Of a DNA stretch of 64,000 bases, positions 19,604 through 28,129 are shown in pieces. Both the position numbers and the translations under genes were made by a program. The DNA is from Ditibartonella choladocola (GTDB lineage Bacteria; Pseudomonadota; Alphaproteobacteria; Rhizobiales; Rhizobiaceae). Within the stretch, counting starts at the first letter, position 1; each line of letters begins with the position of its first letter. The DNA lies in assembly GCF_002007565.1 (NCBI RefSeq), contig NZ_CP015625.1, positions 372,001-436,000 on the forward strand, given 5' to 3'. The notes under the pieces are model-generated. The model saw only the letters and a list, made by a program, of their open reading frames with translations. It was not told the DNA's origin and did not search any database.

Positions 19604-20932
19604 TTAACCTTTGGATGGCCCGATCACCAATAAAGCAGGTTCCGGACGAAGCAGCTTTTCAGCAATCGCTTTTATTTGTTCACGCGTTACAGCATTGATA
19701 AGTGCCTGACGTTTTTCAATATAATCTATCGGCAAATTTTCATCCTGTAGGCCGACAAGTGTTGCGGCAATGTCGGAAGATGATCCCATATTCTGCACAG
19801 CATAGGAACCGATGACATAGCTCTTGGCATCTTCAAGTTCCTGTTCACTCACCCCGTCGTCGGCCATTTTTTTGACTTCATTGCGAATTGTAGCGAGCGT
19901 TTTTTGTGCCTCGCTTGAACGTGTGCCGGTCGAGACAGCCAAGGCTGCCGAATGTTCATAAAGCATGAGTGAAGAACCGACCGTGTAGGCAAGGCCGCGT
20001 TTTTCACGGACTTCCGAGAACAGACGCGATGTGAGCCCCGGCCCGCCCAGAATATAATTCATGAGATAAGCAGCAAAAAATTGAGGATCATTACGTTTGA
20101 CACCGGGGTAAACAAGCATCAGGGATGTTTGCGGCAAATCATAATTGACATTGGCCATACCGCCGAGATTGAGCTTGGCTTCTTCTATTTTTTGAAGGTC
20201 TGCTTTTTCCGGCAGAGCACCGAATATTTTGTCGATTATTGTTGCCGCTTCTTCCGCCTTCACCGGCCCGACAATGCCGATATGAATATTGTCGCGGGCA
20301 AACATGGCATGATGTGCTTTAAGAAGATCGTCACGACTTATAGTGCCTAATGTTTCCGGTGTTCCTTCTCCCTTTTTTGAATAAGGATGTTTGCCATAAA
20401 TCAATGTCAAAAGACGGTTCTGAGCAATGGTCTTCGGGTCTTTTTCGGAAGCTTTAAGCTCGGCAACCAGTTGTTCGCGGATACGCTCGATCGCTTCGTT
20501 ATCAAAGCGCGGCTTTTGAACAGCAAGAGCCAGCAAATTGATAGCCTCGTTTCTTTTATCGGCGAGCATTTTCATGTTTCCGCGCATCCGGTCGCGATTA
20601 ACCGAAAATGCCATTTCAGCACCGAGATCATCAAGACGCCCCTGAAATGCTTGTGAGTCGAGATCACCGGCACCTTCGTCAAAAAGGCCTGTCATCAAAT
20701 TTGCCAAACCTTCTTTGCCTTCAGGATCCTGCGTTGTTCCCCCGCCAATAGAAAATTGTATGGAAACAACCGGTACAGTATTGTCTTCCACAAGCCAGCC
20801 GTGAAGGCCTTTTTTCGACGTTACATTTTCGATGTTCAACGCACCGGCAACGGATACGCCCAATCCGAGACTTAAAAATAGTGAAAAAGCAAGGATCGAG
20901 GCACGATGGAAAATATGCGGTTTCTTGTTCAT
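19604..20932 (-). CDS. M16 family peptidase-like protein, non-zinc (R/Y) subunit
   Basis: Periplasmic partner of the zinc M16 peptidase encoded just upstream. The start at 20932 has GAGGG 6 bp upstream; an in-frame ATG at 20944 overlaps the previous stop. A signal peptide is visible (hydrophobic AFSLFLSLGLGVSVAGA). The HXXEH zinc site is replaced by ANLMTGLFDEG, so it cannot bind zinc itself. It keeps the R and Y of the complementary subunit in SRLFSEVREKRGLAYTVG. Such pairs form a heterodimeric chamber in which one chain gives zinc and the other binds substrate. About 442 aa. Confidence 0.88.
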   Translation of the reverse strand: MNKKPHIFHRASILAFSLFLSLGLGVSVAGALNIENVTSKKGLHGWLVEDNTVPVVSIQFSIGGGTTQDPEGKEGLANLMTGLFDEGAGDLDSQAFQGRLDDLGAEMAFSVNRDRMRGNMKMLADKRNEAINLLALAVQKPRFDNEAIERIREQLVAELKASEKDPKTIAQNRLLTLIYGKHPYSKKGEGTPETLGTISRDDLLKAHHAMFARDNIHIGIVGPVKAEEAATIIDKIFGALPEKADLQKIEEAKLNLGGMANVNYDLPQTSLMLVYPGVKRNDPQFFAAYLMNYILGGPGLTSRLFSEVREKRGLAYTVGSSLMLYEHSAALAVSTGTRSSEAQKTLATIRNEVKKMADDGVSEQELEDAKSYVIGSYAVQNMGSSSDIAATLVGLQDENLPIDYIEKRQALINAVTREQIKAIAEKLLRPEPALLVIGPSKG

Positions 20933-20940
20933 AGCGACCC

Positions 20941-22440
20941 TCATTTGCTTTTCTTTTGTTGGTTTACGTCGTGTGGCAGGGCTTCGTGAACGGGCGGCAA
21001 CAAATAGCTGGTTACGCTTTTGTCCGTATCAAGATAACGGTTGGCAACGGCTTTGATATCGTCTGTCGTCACTTCCTTCAGCCGCTCCGGCCAATGGGTA
21101 ACATCATCAATATTCATGCCGACGGAAAGGGAACTTCCGTATATTTGTGCGAGACCGGCCGGACTATCGAGAGAGAATATCATATTCTTGATAAAACGAT
21201 TGCGCGCCTGATCGAGCTCGGTTTTAGTGACGCCATTCTTGCGAATATCTGCAATTTCATCGGCAATTTGTTGTTGGACATCGTCGAGGCTTGCCTCGCC
21301 GCGAGGCATTCCATAGAGGTAAAACAAACCGTCATCAACAGCATTGCCGCTATAATTGGCACCGACAGATGCTGCCGACCCGTTTTTGACAACCAGCTTC
21401 TGGTAAAGCCGTCCCCGTGGTGCGCCTCCTAAAATTTCACCAAGCAAATCAAGTGCTTCGGCTTCATTTTTGACTTTTGTATTATGGTAGGAGGGAACCA
21501 CCCACATTTTCTGGAAACTCGGTTCACTCACCCGCGGGTCATGCATTGTCACAGTGCGAAGTGTTCTTTTTTCCGGTTCTTGCGGGCGGATACGCGGGCC
21601 GATTTCAGAACGAACCGGCAATTTTCCGTAAATGTCGGAAGCCATTTCGCGCACTTTTTCCGCTGTAACATCGCCCGATATAATAAGCGTTGCGTTATTC
21701 GGGGTGTAATATTTATTGTAAAAATCAATCGCATCATCACGTGTCAACTTTTCCATTTCCTGTTTCCACCCGATAACAGGATTATGGTAGGGGCTGTTCA
21801 TGAATAATGTTGCCCGCGTTTCTTCGGCAAGTATGGCATCAGGGCTGTTGTCGGTGCGCATCCGCCGTTCTTCGATAATAACATTTCTTTCAGGCGCGAT
21901 CACGTCATCCGTTAAAACCAGATTTTCCATCCGGTCTGCTTCAAACTTCATAATTGTTTCGAGATAATCGGAAGCAACGCTTTGATAGTAACCGGTATAG
22001 TCATAGGACGTGAATGCATTTTCTTCCCCACCGATTCTGGCAATGAATTTGGAAAATTCACCGTCTTTATGGGTGGCAGTGCCTTTAAACATCAAATGTT
22101 CGAGAAAATGGGCAATACCGGTATGTCCCTTCGGCTCGTCGGCCGAACCGACATGATACCAGATCATCTGTGTAACAACCGGCGCCCGATGATTTTCGAT
22201 CACAACAACTTGAAGTCCATTTTTCAAGGTAAAACTTTGCGTTGGACCGGATTTTGTAATTTCAGGAAGATCAGTTTTGTCTGAAGCTGTCATTTGTTGC
22301 TCCGTCGGATTTTTCCCGCTGGTCTCTTCGGCATAAAGGGGAAAAAGCGCGCTTGTAGACAAAAGAACGCCGAACGTCGCTTTTAAAACCGTTTTTCTCA
22401 TCAATTCAGGCACAGGCAAAACCTCTCTCGGCTGTTTCAT
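20941..22440 (-). CDS. M16 family zinc peptidase (catalytic subunit)
   Basis: Predicted periplasmic processing peptidase. The inverted zinc motif HFLEH (in GIAHFLEHLMFKG) and the distal glutamate region NAFTSYDYTGYYQ and IIEERRMR are present. The ATG at 22440 overlaps the rsmD stop codon (TGATG). The better-looking signal peptide begins at an internal ATG at 22401 (MRKTVLKATFG...), so the true start is uncertain. About 499 aa from 22440. The stop overlaps the region before the R/Y partner, so rsmD–M16–M16 form one coupled unit. Confidence 0.9.
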   Translation of the reverse strand: MKQPREVLPVPELMRKTVLKATFGVLLSTSALFPLYAEETSGKNPTEQQMTASDKTDLPEITKSGPTQSFTLKNGLQVVVIENHRAPVVTQMIWYHVGSADEPKGHTGIAHFLEHLMFKGTATHKDGEFSKFIARIGGEENAFTSYDYTGYYQSVASDYLETIMKFEADRMENLVLTDDVIAPERNVIIEERRMRTDNSPDAILAEETRATLFMNSPYHNPVIGWKQEMEKLTRDDAIDFYNKYYTPNNATLIISGDVTAEKVREMASDIYGKLPVRSEIGPRIRPQEPEKRTLRTVTMHDPRVSEPSFQKMWVVPSYHNTKVKNEAEALDLLGEILGGAPRGRLYQKLVVKNGSAASVGANYSGNAVDDGLFYLYGMPRGEASLDDVQQQIADEIADIRKNGVTKTELDQARNRFIKNMIFSLDSPAGLAQIYGSSLSVGMNIDDVTHWPERLKEVTTDDIKAVANRYLDTDKSVTSYLLPPVHEALPHDVNQQKKSK

Positions 22441-22997
22441 CACAATTGTAACATATAGATATAAATAATTGTGCCACCATAATGACGCTCATCGTCAAGC
22501 TTAAAAATTTCCGGTAAACGAATTGTGGCCTCTTTGGTCTCTTCAAGTACAAAAAGCGCACCATTTTTAACCCAGTGGCCATCAACAGCGGCAGAAAAAG
22601 CTTGTTCGCCGAGGCCACGGCCATAAGGCGGGTCGGCAAACACAATGTCGAACGGCTGCATCGTTCCGATCTGCCCCAAACGGGTCGCATCGCGGCGCAA
22701 CAGGCGGGTAACACCCTGTAACCCGAAGGCTTCGATATTTTTATGGATTAATCCGCGCCCTTCAACCGATTGCTCGACAAAAGTGCAGGTTTCCGCACCA
22801 CGCGAAAGCGCTTCAATGCCGAGCGCACCGGTTCCCGAAAACAGATCAAGCACGCGCTTGCCATTCCAGAAATTATCTTGACGCGATCCCAGAATATTGA
22901 ACAGGCTTTCACGCGTGCGGTCGGTTGTCGGGCGGATTGCCTGACCGGCAGGCGTTGCAAGATGGCGTCCGGAAAATTTACCGCCGACGACCCGCAC
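22440..22997 (-). CDS. rsmD: 16S rRNA (guanine(966)-N(2))-methyltransferase
   Basis: Methylates G966 of 16S rRNA. I place the start at the GTG at 22997: it gives the canonical MRVVGGKFSGR N-terminus, has GGAGGA 5 bp upstream, and yields 185 aa, the usual length. Upstream in-frame ATGs at 23009 and 23045 would add a non-conserved extension. SAM-binding motif LDLFSGTGALGIEALSRGA and the catalytic DPPY (FADPPYGRG) are intact. It overlaps the end of the pseudouridine synthase gene by 20 bp. Confidence 0.93.
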   Translation of the reverse strand: MRVVGGKFSGRHLATPAGQAIRPTTDRTRESLFNILGSRQDNFWNGKRVLDLFSGTGALGIEALSRGAETCTFVEQSVEGRGLIHKNIEAFGLQGVTRLLRRDATRLGQIGTMQPFDIVFADPPYGRGLGEQAFSAAVDGHWVKNGALFVLEETKEATIRLPEIFKLDDERHYGGTIIYIYMLQL

Positions 22998-24906
22998 TCG
23001 CTCCTCCATCCGGTCGACCGGAACGTTGGCTGCCGGTACGCCCATTTCCTTTTGTGCCGCCCTTACGATCTAAAAATTTGCCGGTTTTTGCAGGCTTACC
23101 GGCAAAGGCTTTTTTAACGCCGCGGTCATTTTTGGAGGAAAATGGTCTTTCAGACCGATTTCCGGAAAAATGTGCCGAACTTCTTTGTTCTACCCCATCG
23201 GAATTTTCCGATTTGTAATGGCGGCGCGGAAAGCCGAAACCACCTTCGCTACTCTTTGAAGAACTGTGATATTTTCTTTCAGAGCGATCAAATTTTCTTT
23301 CCGGCCGATCAAAGTCCTGATTTTTAGAAAATTTCCGTTCCGTAAGATATTTTCTTGGTGGTCTTCCGGCAGCCGGGGAAGATTTATGGCGAAAGGATTT
23401 CTTTTCACCTGCAAATTCGTGATTGTGCCCGTGATCGGGGCTATCGTTTTCCGATCGTCTATAAGTTCCGGTTTTCGGATAATCCCTGTTGTTCCGATAG
23501 CCTGTCGGGCCTTCGGGGTCTTCCGACGAGCGCTCTTTACGGAATTTCCGTTTGAAATCGGGTTTGCGGGCCGATTTATCGAAATGTTTTTCACGGCGGT
23601 CAAAATGTGTGTCGCTCTCGCTTTGCGAAGCACGATGCGGATGACGGCGAGCGGCTCTCTCTTCAAAGCCGTTATCATTTCTTTCCTGTTCATCTCTCAT
23701 CCGCCAGAATTTCTTATGCGCGGTTTGAGGGCGGGCGCCGGGAGCCATCCAGACATTGGAACTGCGCAATCGCTGAGGTTCGGCTTCGGGCTTTTTCTCG
23801 AAAGCTTTTTTAAAGGGTGCAGATTTACTGCCGAATTTACCGCCCCGTTTATTGAAACTGTCCGGCCTTGTTGAAAGCTGGTCGCGGCCACGTTCGGCAA
23901 AATCGGCTTTTTTCCAACGTTTGTAAAAACGGGGGGCTTCCGGTGTTGAAGAAATCCAGCCGTCATCCGAAACAGCCGGTTTTTCGCGCGGCTTTTGTTC
24001 ACCAACGACAGGCGCATTGGAAAACGGTTTCAAAATCGGCAAATCGAAATCGGCATTAGCCTCTTCGATAAGGCGTTCGCCCAACTGGTCGCGCAATGTG
24101 CGGCCTTTGAGTTCCCGCACCGCACCTTCTTCAAGGTCGGCAAGCTGGAAGGGACCGAAAGAGATGCGGATAAGACGTGTGACGGTCAGTCCCAGAGCGC
24201 CCAGAATATTCTTGACCTCGCGGTTTTTACCTTCTCGTAAAGCCACTGTCAGCCAGACATTCGTTCCTTGTTCTCGTTCAAGGGTTGCTTCTACAGCCCC
24301 ATAAAAAATACCGTCTATGGCAATACCGTCTTTCAATGTGTCAAGATCGGCTTGCGTGACTTTGCCGTGTGCACGAACACGATATTTGCGCACCCAACCG
24401 GTTGACGGTAATTCGAGAACACGGGCAAGCCCTCCGTCATTTGTGAGAAGCAGCAAGCCTTCTGTGTTAATATCGAGCCGTCCGACCGAAAGAACGCGCG
24501 GCATTCCCTCTGGCAAGCTGTCAAATACCGTAGGACGACCTTCCGGATCACGGTTGGTTGTCACCAGTCCGGCGCGTTTGTGGTAAAGCCAGACGCGGGT
24601 GCGCTCAATGGGGGGCAAGGGTTTGCCATCAACGGTAATCGCATCTGTGCGTTTGACATTGAATGCAGGCGTATCAAGAACTTTACCGTTAACCGCAATA
24701 CGCCCTGCTGCAATCATGGTTTCAGCGTCACGCCGTGATGCAATTCCGGCGCGTGCCAATCTTTTGGCAATACGTTCGCTGCCATCGCTTTCTTCGGGGG
24801 TCTTTTCCCTTGACTGTTTGGGGGCTTTCTTTCCACGCGGGTCGAAATTATTTCTTGTATCCCCCCGGTCATTTTGCGGTTTCTTATTGCCGCGATCATA
24901 TGTCAT
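22978..24906 (-). CDS. Pseudouridine synthase (RsuA/RluB/E/F family) with a long basic tail
   Basis: Likely makes a pseudouridine in 23S rRNA (RluB-like). The protein has a short charged N-terminal extension, an S4 RNA-binding domain (about residues 43-90, RIAKRLARAGIASRRDAE), and the catalytic domain with GRLDINTEGLLLLTNDG near 140-157, where the Asp is the nucleophile. YRVRAHG and REGKNREVKNILGALG follow. After residue ~285 come about 350 residues rich in R, K, S, F, P, D and E without a recognisable fold, ending in a glycine/arginine-rich segment. Rhizobial homologues also have long tails, but this one more than doubles the catalytic core. It is first in the minus-strand unit with rsmD and the M16 pair. 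Confidence 0.9.
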   Translation of the reverse strand: MTYDRGNKKPQNDRGDTRNNFDPRGKKAPKQSREKTPEESDGSERIAKRLARAGIASRRDAETMIAAGRIAVNGKVLDTPAFNVKRTDAITVDGKPLPPIERTRVWLYHKRAGLVTTNRDPEGRPTVFDSLPEGMPRVLSVGRLDINTEGLLLLTNDGGLARVLELPSTGWVRKYRVRAHGKVTQADLDTLKDGIAIDGIFYGAVEATLEREQGTNVWLTVALREGKNREVKNILGALGLTVTRLIRISFGPFQLADLEEGAVRELKGRTLRDQLGERLIEEANADFDLPILKPFSNAPVVGEQKPREKPAVSDDGWISSTPEAPRFYKRWKKADFAERGRDQLSTRPDSFNKRGGKFGSKSAPFKKAFEKKPEAEPQRLRSSNVWMAPGARPQTAHKKFWRMRDEQERNDNGFEERAARRHPHRASQSESDTHFDRREKHFDKSARKPDFKRKFRKERSSEDPEGPTGYRNNRDYPKTGTYRRSENDSPDHGHNHEFAGEKKSFRHKSSPAAGRPPRKYLTERKFSKNQDFDRPERKFDRSERKYHSSSKSSEGGFGFPRRHYKSENSDGVEQRSSAHFSGNRSERPFSSKNDRGVKKAFAGKPAKTGKFLDRKGGTKGNGRTGSQRSGRPDGGASAGRRR

Positions 24907-25081
24907 CTCACATTATCCTTTAGAAGCACCGGGGCGCATTGTTCATTTTTAACCGCTCTAGCTTATTTTTTTCTGATATGGAATCTCTTTCATCAGGTGT
25001 TTTCTGCTAAACTGTCATAAATGACATAAATGGTCGATAAAATCCAATTGTTCCGGAGCTTCAGGCGACTGAAAGGCAAAA

Positions 25082-25531
25082 ATGACAAAAACGCCAATGG
25101 AAATAGCTTTTGATGAAGCCTTGATTGCAAATACCAACGACGAAGTGCCGGTCGGTGCTGTTATTACCAAAGCGGGTAAAATCATCGCCAAGGCTTCCAA
25201 CCTGACGCATAGGAATTTCGATCCGACAGGTCATGCGGAGATACGGGTTATTCGTATGGCGTGCGAGGCGCTTCAAAGCGAGCGATTGATAGATTGCGAT
25301 CTTTATGTGACTTTGGAGCCCTGTACAATGTGCGCGGCTGCCATATCTTTTGCACGTATAAGGCGACTTTATTTTGCCGCAGGCGACGAAAAAGGCGGCG
25401 CGGTTGAACATGGTGTGCGCTTTTATCATCAGGCAACTTGTCATCATCGGCCGGAGTTTTATTCCGGTTTGGGTGAAAGACGGGCGTCCCTGTTGCTCAA
25501 GAATTTTTTTGCAGGAAAAAGGGAAGAATGA
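25082..25531 (+). CDS. tadA: tRNA-specific adenosine(34) deaminase
   Basis: Converts A34 to inosine in tRNA-Arg(ACG). The 149-aa protein has the zinc site GHAEIRV (H51, catalytic E53) and PCTMC (C81, C84), and the family stretch EVPVGAVI. Ribosome site GAAAGG lies about 5 bp upstream of the ATG. It diverges from the rluB-like gene, an arrangement seen in other Rhizobiales, and overlaps the aldo/keto reductase by 4 bp (ATGA). A guanine or cytosine deaminase is less likely given the motif context. Confidence 0.92.
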   Translation: MTKTPMEIAFDEALIANTNDEVPVGAVITKAGKIIAKASNLTHRNFDPTGHAEIRVIRMACEALQSERLIDCDLYVTLEPCTMCAAAISFARIRRLYFAAGDEKGGAVEHGVRFYHQATCHHRPEFYSGLGERRASLLLKNFFAGKREE

Positions 25532-26364
25532 TGAAAACAGTAAAATTCCCGAACGGTTCGCTCGTGCCCGCTTTAGGACAGGGAACATGGGGTATGGGCG
25601 AGGGAATAGCCCCCGTCGAAGCGGAAGCCGATTCTTTGCGTGCCGGTCTTGATCTGGGATTGAGGCTTATTGATACGGCCGAAATGTATGGAAACGGCGG
25701 ATCCGAAAGAGTGGTTGGTGAAGCTCTTGTCGGGCGACGTGACGATGCCTTTGTTGTTTCAAAAGTTTTGCCAAGTCATGCTTCACGGAAAGGGACGATT
25801 GCTGCGTGCGAACGCAGCCTTAAAAATTTAAAAATCGAAAAAATAGACCTTTATCTTCTTCATTGGCAAAGCAGTATTCCTTTGAGCGAAACGGTGGAAG
25901 CTTTTGAACAACTTGTCGAACAAGGAAAAATCGGTTCCTGGGGTGTTAGCAATTTCGATACCGCACTCATGCAGAAACTCGAAGCTGTTTCGCTGAAGGG
26001 TCACATTGCAACAGACCAGATACTTTATAATCTGTCGCGTCGCGGGCCGGAATTCGACCTTATACCGTGGTGTGAAAAACGTGATATTCCGGTTATGGCC
26101 TATGCGCCGATCGAACAGGGGCGCATCATGAAAAACCGTGATCTGATCGCGCTTGCGGCAGAACTCGATATTGCCCCGTCTGTTCTTGCTCTGGCGTGGG
26201 TAATCCGCAATCCGCTGATGATTGCTATCCCGAAAACCTCGTCAATTAAACATTTGCGTGAAAACGTCAAAGCACTTGATCTCGCACTCGACAGGAATGT
26301 TTTAGAGCGACTTGATAAAATATTTTTGCCACCATCACAGAAACACCCGCTTGAGGTTATCTGA
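25528..26364 (+). CDS. Aldo/keto reductase
   Basis: NADPH-dependent oxidoreductase of the AKR superfamily (278 aa). The catalytic tetrad is visible: D49 and Y54 in DTAEMYGNGGSE, K79 in VVSKVLP and H112 in LLHWQ. The C-terminal cofactor-binding motif is IPKTSSIKHLREN. The substrate cannot be told; the closest well-known family pattern is the 2,5-diketo-gluconate/methylglyoxal reductase type. Its ATG overlaps the tadA stop codon, so it is cotranslated with tadA. A ribosome-site-like AGGGAAGA precedes it. Confidence 0.88.
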   Translation: MMKTVKFPNGSLVPALGQGTWGMGEGIAPVEAEADSLRAGLDLGLRLIDTAEMYGNGGSERVVGEALVGRRDDAFVVSKVLPSHASRKGTIAACERSLKNLKIEKIDLYLLHWQSSIPLSETVEAFEQLVEQGKIGSWGVSNFDTALMQKLEAVSLKGHIATDQILYNLSRRGPEFDLIPWCEKRDIPVMAYAPIEQGRIMKNRDLIALAAELDIAPSVLALAWVIRNPLMIAIPKTSSIKHLRENVKALDLALDRNVLERLDKIFLPPSQKHPLEVI

Positions 26365-26550
26365 GAAACGTAAAAAAACTCTGTTTGAAAGCCGAATGTT
26401 TGAAACAAGCGGGTGGTGAGCGTTCAGAAAGACTGGACAACAGGAATGGCTGTTTTTTTGGCCTCTTGAAGCGAAGAAGAAGGGAAAAATCGCGAAGTTG
26501 ACGAGAGAAACACTTATTTTAGAAAGTCCAACCTGTTCCTGAACACTTTG

Positions 26551-26678
26551 TTTGCTTGCCGGTTGGTTTGGTTTCCGGTCGGCTTGGTTGCCGGTCGGTT
26601 TTGTTGCCGGTTGGTTTGCTTGCTGGTTGGTTTGCTTGCTGGCCGGCTTGGTTGCCGTTCGGTTTGCTTGATAGTCGG
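26551..26678. repeat. 16-bp tandem repeat, eight copies
   Basis: Eight contiguous 16-bp units close to TTTGCTTGCCGGTTGG, starting at 26551, 26567, 26583, 26599, 26615, 26631, 26647 and 26663. The core CCGG(T)(T/C)GG is the most constant part. The unit length is not a multiple of three and no spacers are present. Confidence 0.92.
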
Positions 26679-26973
26679 TTTGGAAGCTCCAAAAGAAATC
26701 CACATTGATTGAAAATTGACTTAACGGGCAATTGAAACAAGTGAATGAATTGAATAAAGAACGCTATTTTTATCTCGTGTGTCTCGAATAAAAATGAACG
26801 ACGAGACCTTCGCCCAAGGCGAGTTTGGAGGTTGCCCGAATAGCCGCATTTATCGAGACAAACAAGTCATTATATACATAGATTGCTATAGCCGTTTGAT
26901 AGGGCGAAAAGTTTCAATCCGGTACTGGCTCTACTATTGCGTACACGTTTGGAGCTTTTTCACATTGCCAATG

Positions 26974-27009
26974 CAACAGTCGATGTAACAGTCGATATAA
27001 CCGTCGATC
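26974..27009. repeat. 12-bp tandem repeat, three copies
   Basis: Three contiguous units: CAACAGTCGATG, TAACAGTCGATA and TAACCGTCGATC. The following TAACATGTAACG starts like a fourth, diverged unit. Confidence 0.75.
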
Positions 27010-27238
27010 TAACATGTAACGGGTGAGGTCAATGTAAAATGCGTTGAAAGGAGCAATGGGGCATGTAACGGGAGGCTAAGACAGTATAAAAAAACGGAAT
27101 GACTTGGCTGAAGCTACAGCCAGCGAACGGACAGTCTTCATACCTTTCAAGCAAAATCAAACTCTCGCCCTATCGGGAAAACCGGGGTGTTTTCACAAAA
27201 GAATAAACTGTTCAAGAACAGGAGCATTGCCTTGATAT

Positions 27239-27904
27239 TTAGAAAGGCCACCAGCTCTTTTTGCCAGAAGTTTCCTTCATGGCTTTCTTTCTCTCGCGTT
27301 CTTTCTTCGCTTCGTCTTCACCTTTATCCCCAACTGGTGCCGATGCCGCCGGTTGGCGATAGCTTAACGGAGGTTCACTCAGATATTTGCGTGTGGTGGA
27401 TGAACCGCCTTCATTTTCTTTTTTGCGGCGTAAATATTCGGCACGCTGTTCCTTGTCATTATTCACCTGCTCGTTACGGTGGATGCCGTTCAACCAATCA
27501 CTCGAACCGGTCGATTTCGTTTCTTTGCCGCTATCGGGAACGATGGGTGAGACATAGTTCGGGTTATTCTGGTTGGCCGTTGCTTCATCGCGCAATCTCT
27601 GGCGTTTCTGTTCCGGCGATTCCGGCCAATCAGGTGTACCTGTCTGGGCAACATTGGTTTGTGGTTGGGGAAGAACGCCCTTTGTACCGGGGGCAGGGCG
27701 AACCAGTTCCGGACGGGGCTTTGTGTCAACCTGATTCCGGTTATTATTCGATCTGATTGATGCAATATTTGAAAAATCGTCGATCAACTGTTTTCCGGTT
27801 GATTTGTCCGTTCCATAGGTCGGGCTGGAAACACCGCACCCCGTCAGCATAAGACCGGCCGTAACCATACCCGTTACAATAATTGCTACTTCGCGTTTTT
27901 TCAC
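27239..27904 (-). CDS. Hypothetical lipoprotein
   Basis: Predicted membrane-anchored lipoprotein of 221 aa with unknown function. The N-terminus is a short basic start, a hydrophobic stretch and lipobox LTGC (cysteine about residue 23), followed by a low-complexity chain rich in Pro, Asn, Gln, Lys and Glu, ending in SWWPF. The start is a GTG with only a weak ribosome site. It lies downstream of ileS on the same strand, a position also occupied by a variable lipoprotein gene in other Rhizobiales. No enzymatic motif is visible. Confidence 0.8.
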   Translation of the reverse strand: MKKREVAIIVTGMVTAGLMLTGCGVSSPTYGTDKSTGKQLIDDFSNIASIRSNNNRNQVDTKPRPELVRPAPGTKGVLPQPQTNVAQTGTPDWPESPEQKRQRLRDEATANQNNPNYVSPIVPDSGKETKSTGSSDWLNGIHRNEQVNNDKEQRAEYLRRKKENEGGSSTTRKYLSEPPLSYRQPAASAPVGDKGEDEAKKERERKKAMKETSGKKSWWPF

Positions 27905-28129
27905 TGCTAATCCGTCTTCCCGGCTGTGCCGCCAAAAATTGCTTTTACTATTCCACCCTCAGGCAGATCACGACCATTTTTTGTGCCACTTGTCGGCACT
28001 TATAAACCAAACCCTTATCATGAGATGTACCTTCACGGCAATCCCCAGCAACCAGGAAGTAGTGAAGTTCACTCAAGAGACAATCTTTACTGGCAAAGAC
28101 GAAAACTTTGCCAGTATTTTTTCGTCAGA

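Larger units (their letters stand above)
26365..27238. other. Repeat-bearing intergenic region
   Basis: An 870-bp spacer with two separate minisatellites (26551-26678 and 26974-27009) and no convincing gene. Open frames across the first array on the minus strand encode Gln/Asn/Lys-rich repeats in all three frames, which is a by-product of the array. GCATGTAACGGG occurs twice, near 27012 and 27062. The plus-strand open frame 26779-26988 has no ribosome site or domain. Confidence 0.55.

Noticed and set aside
26551..26678. Possible CRISPR array
   Set aside because: Units are contiguous 16-mers without spacers and no cas gene is near.
26335..26740. Gln/Asn/Lys-rich repeat proteins on the minus strand
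   Set aside because: Equivalent repeat-rich frames exist in all three minus frames because the 16-bp DNA array has no stops; no ribosome site or flanking domain.
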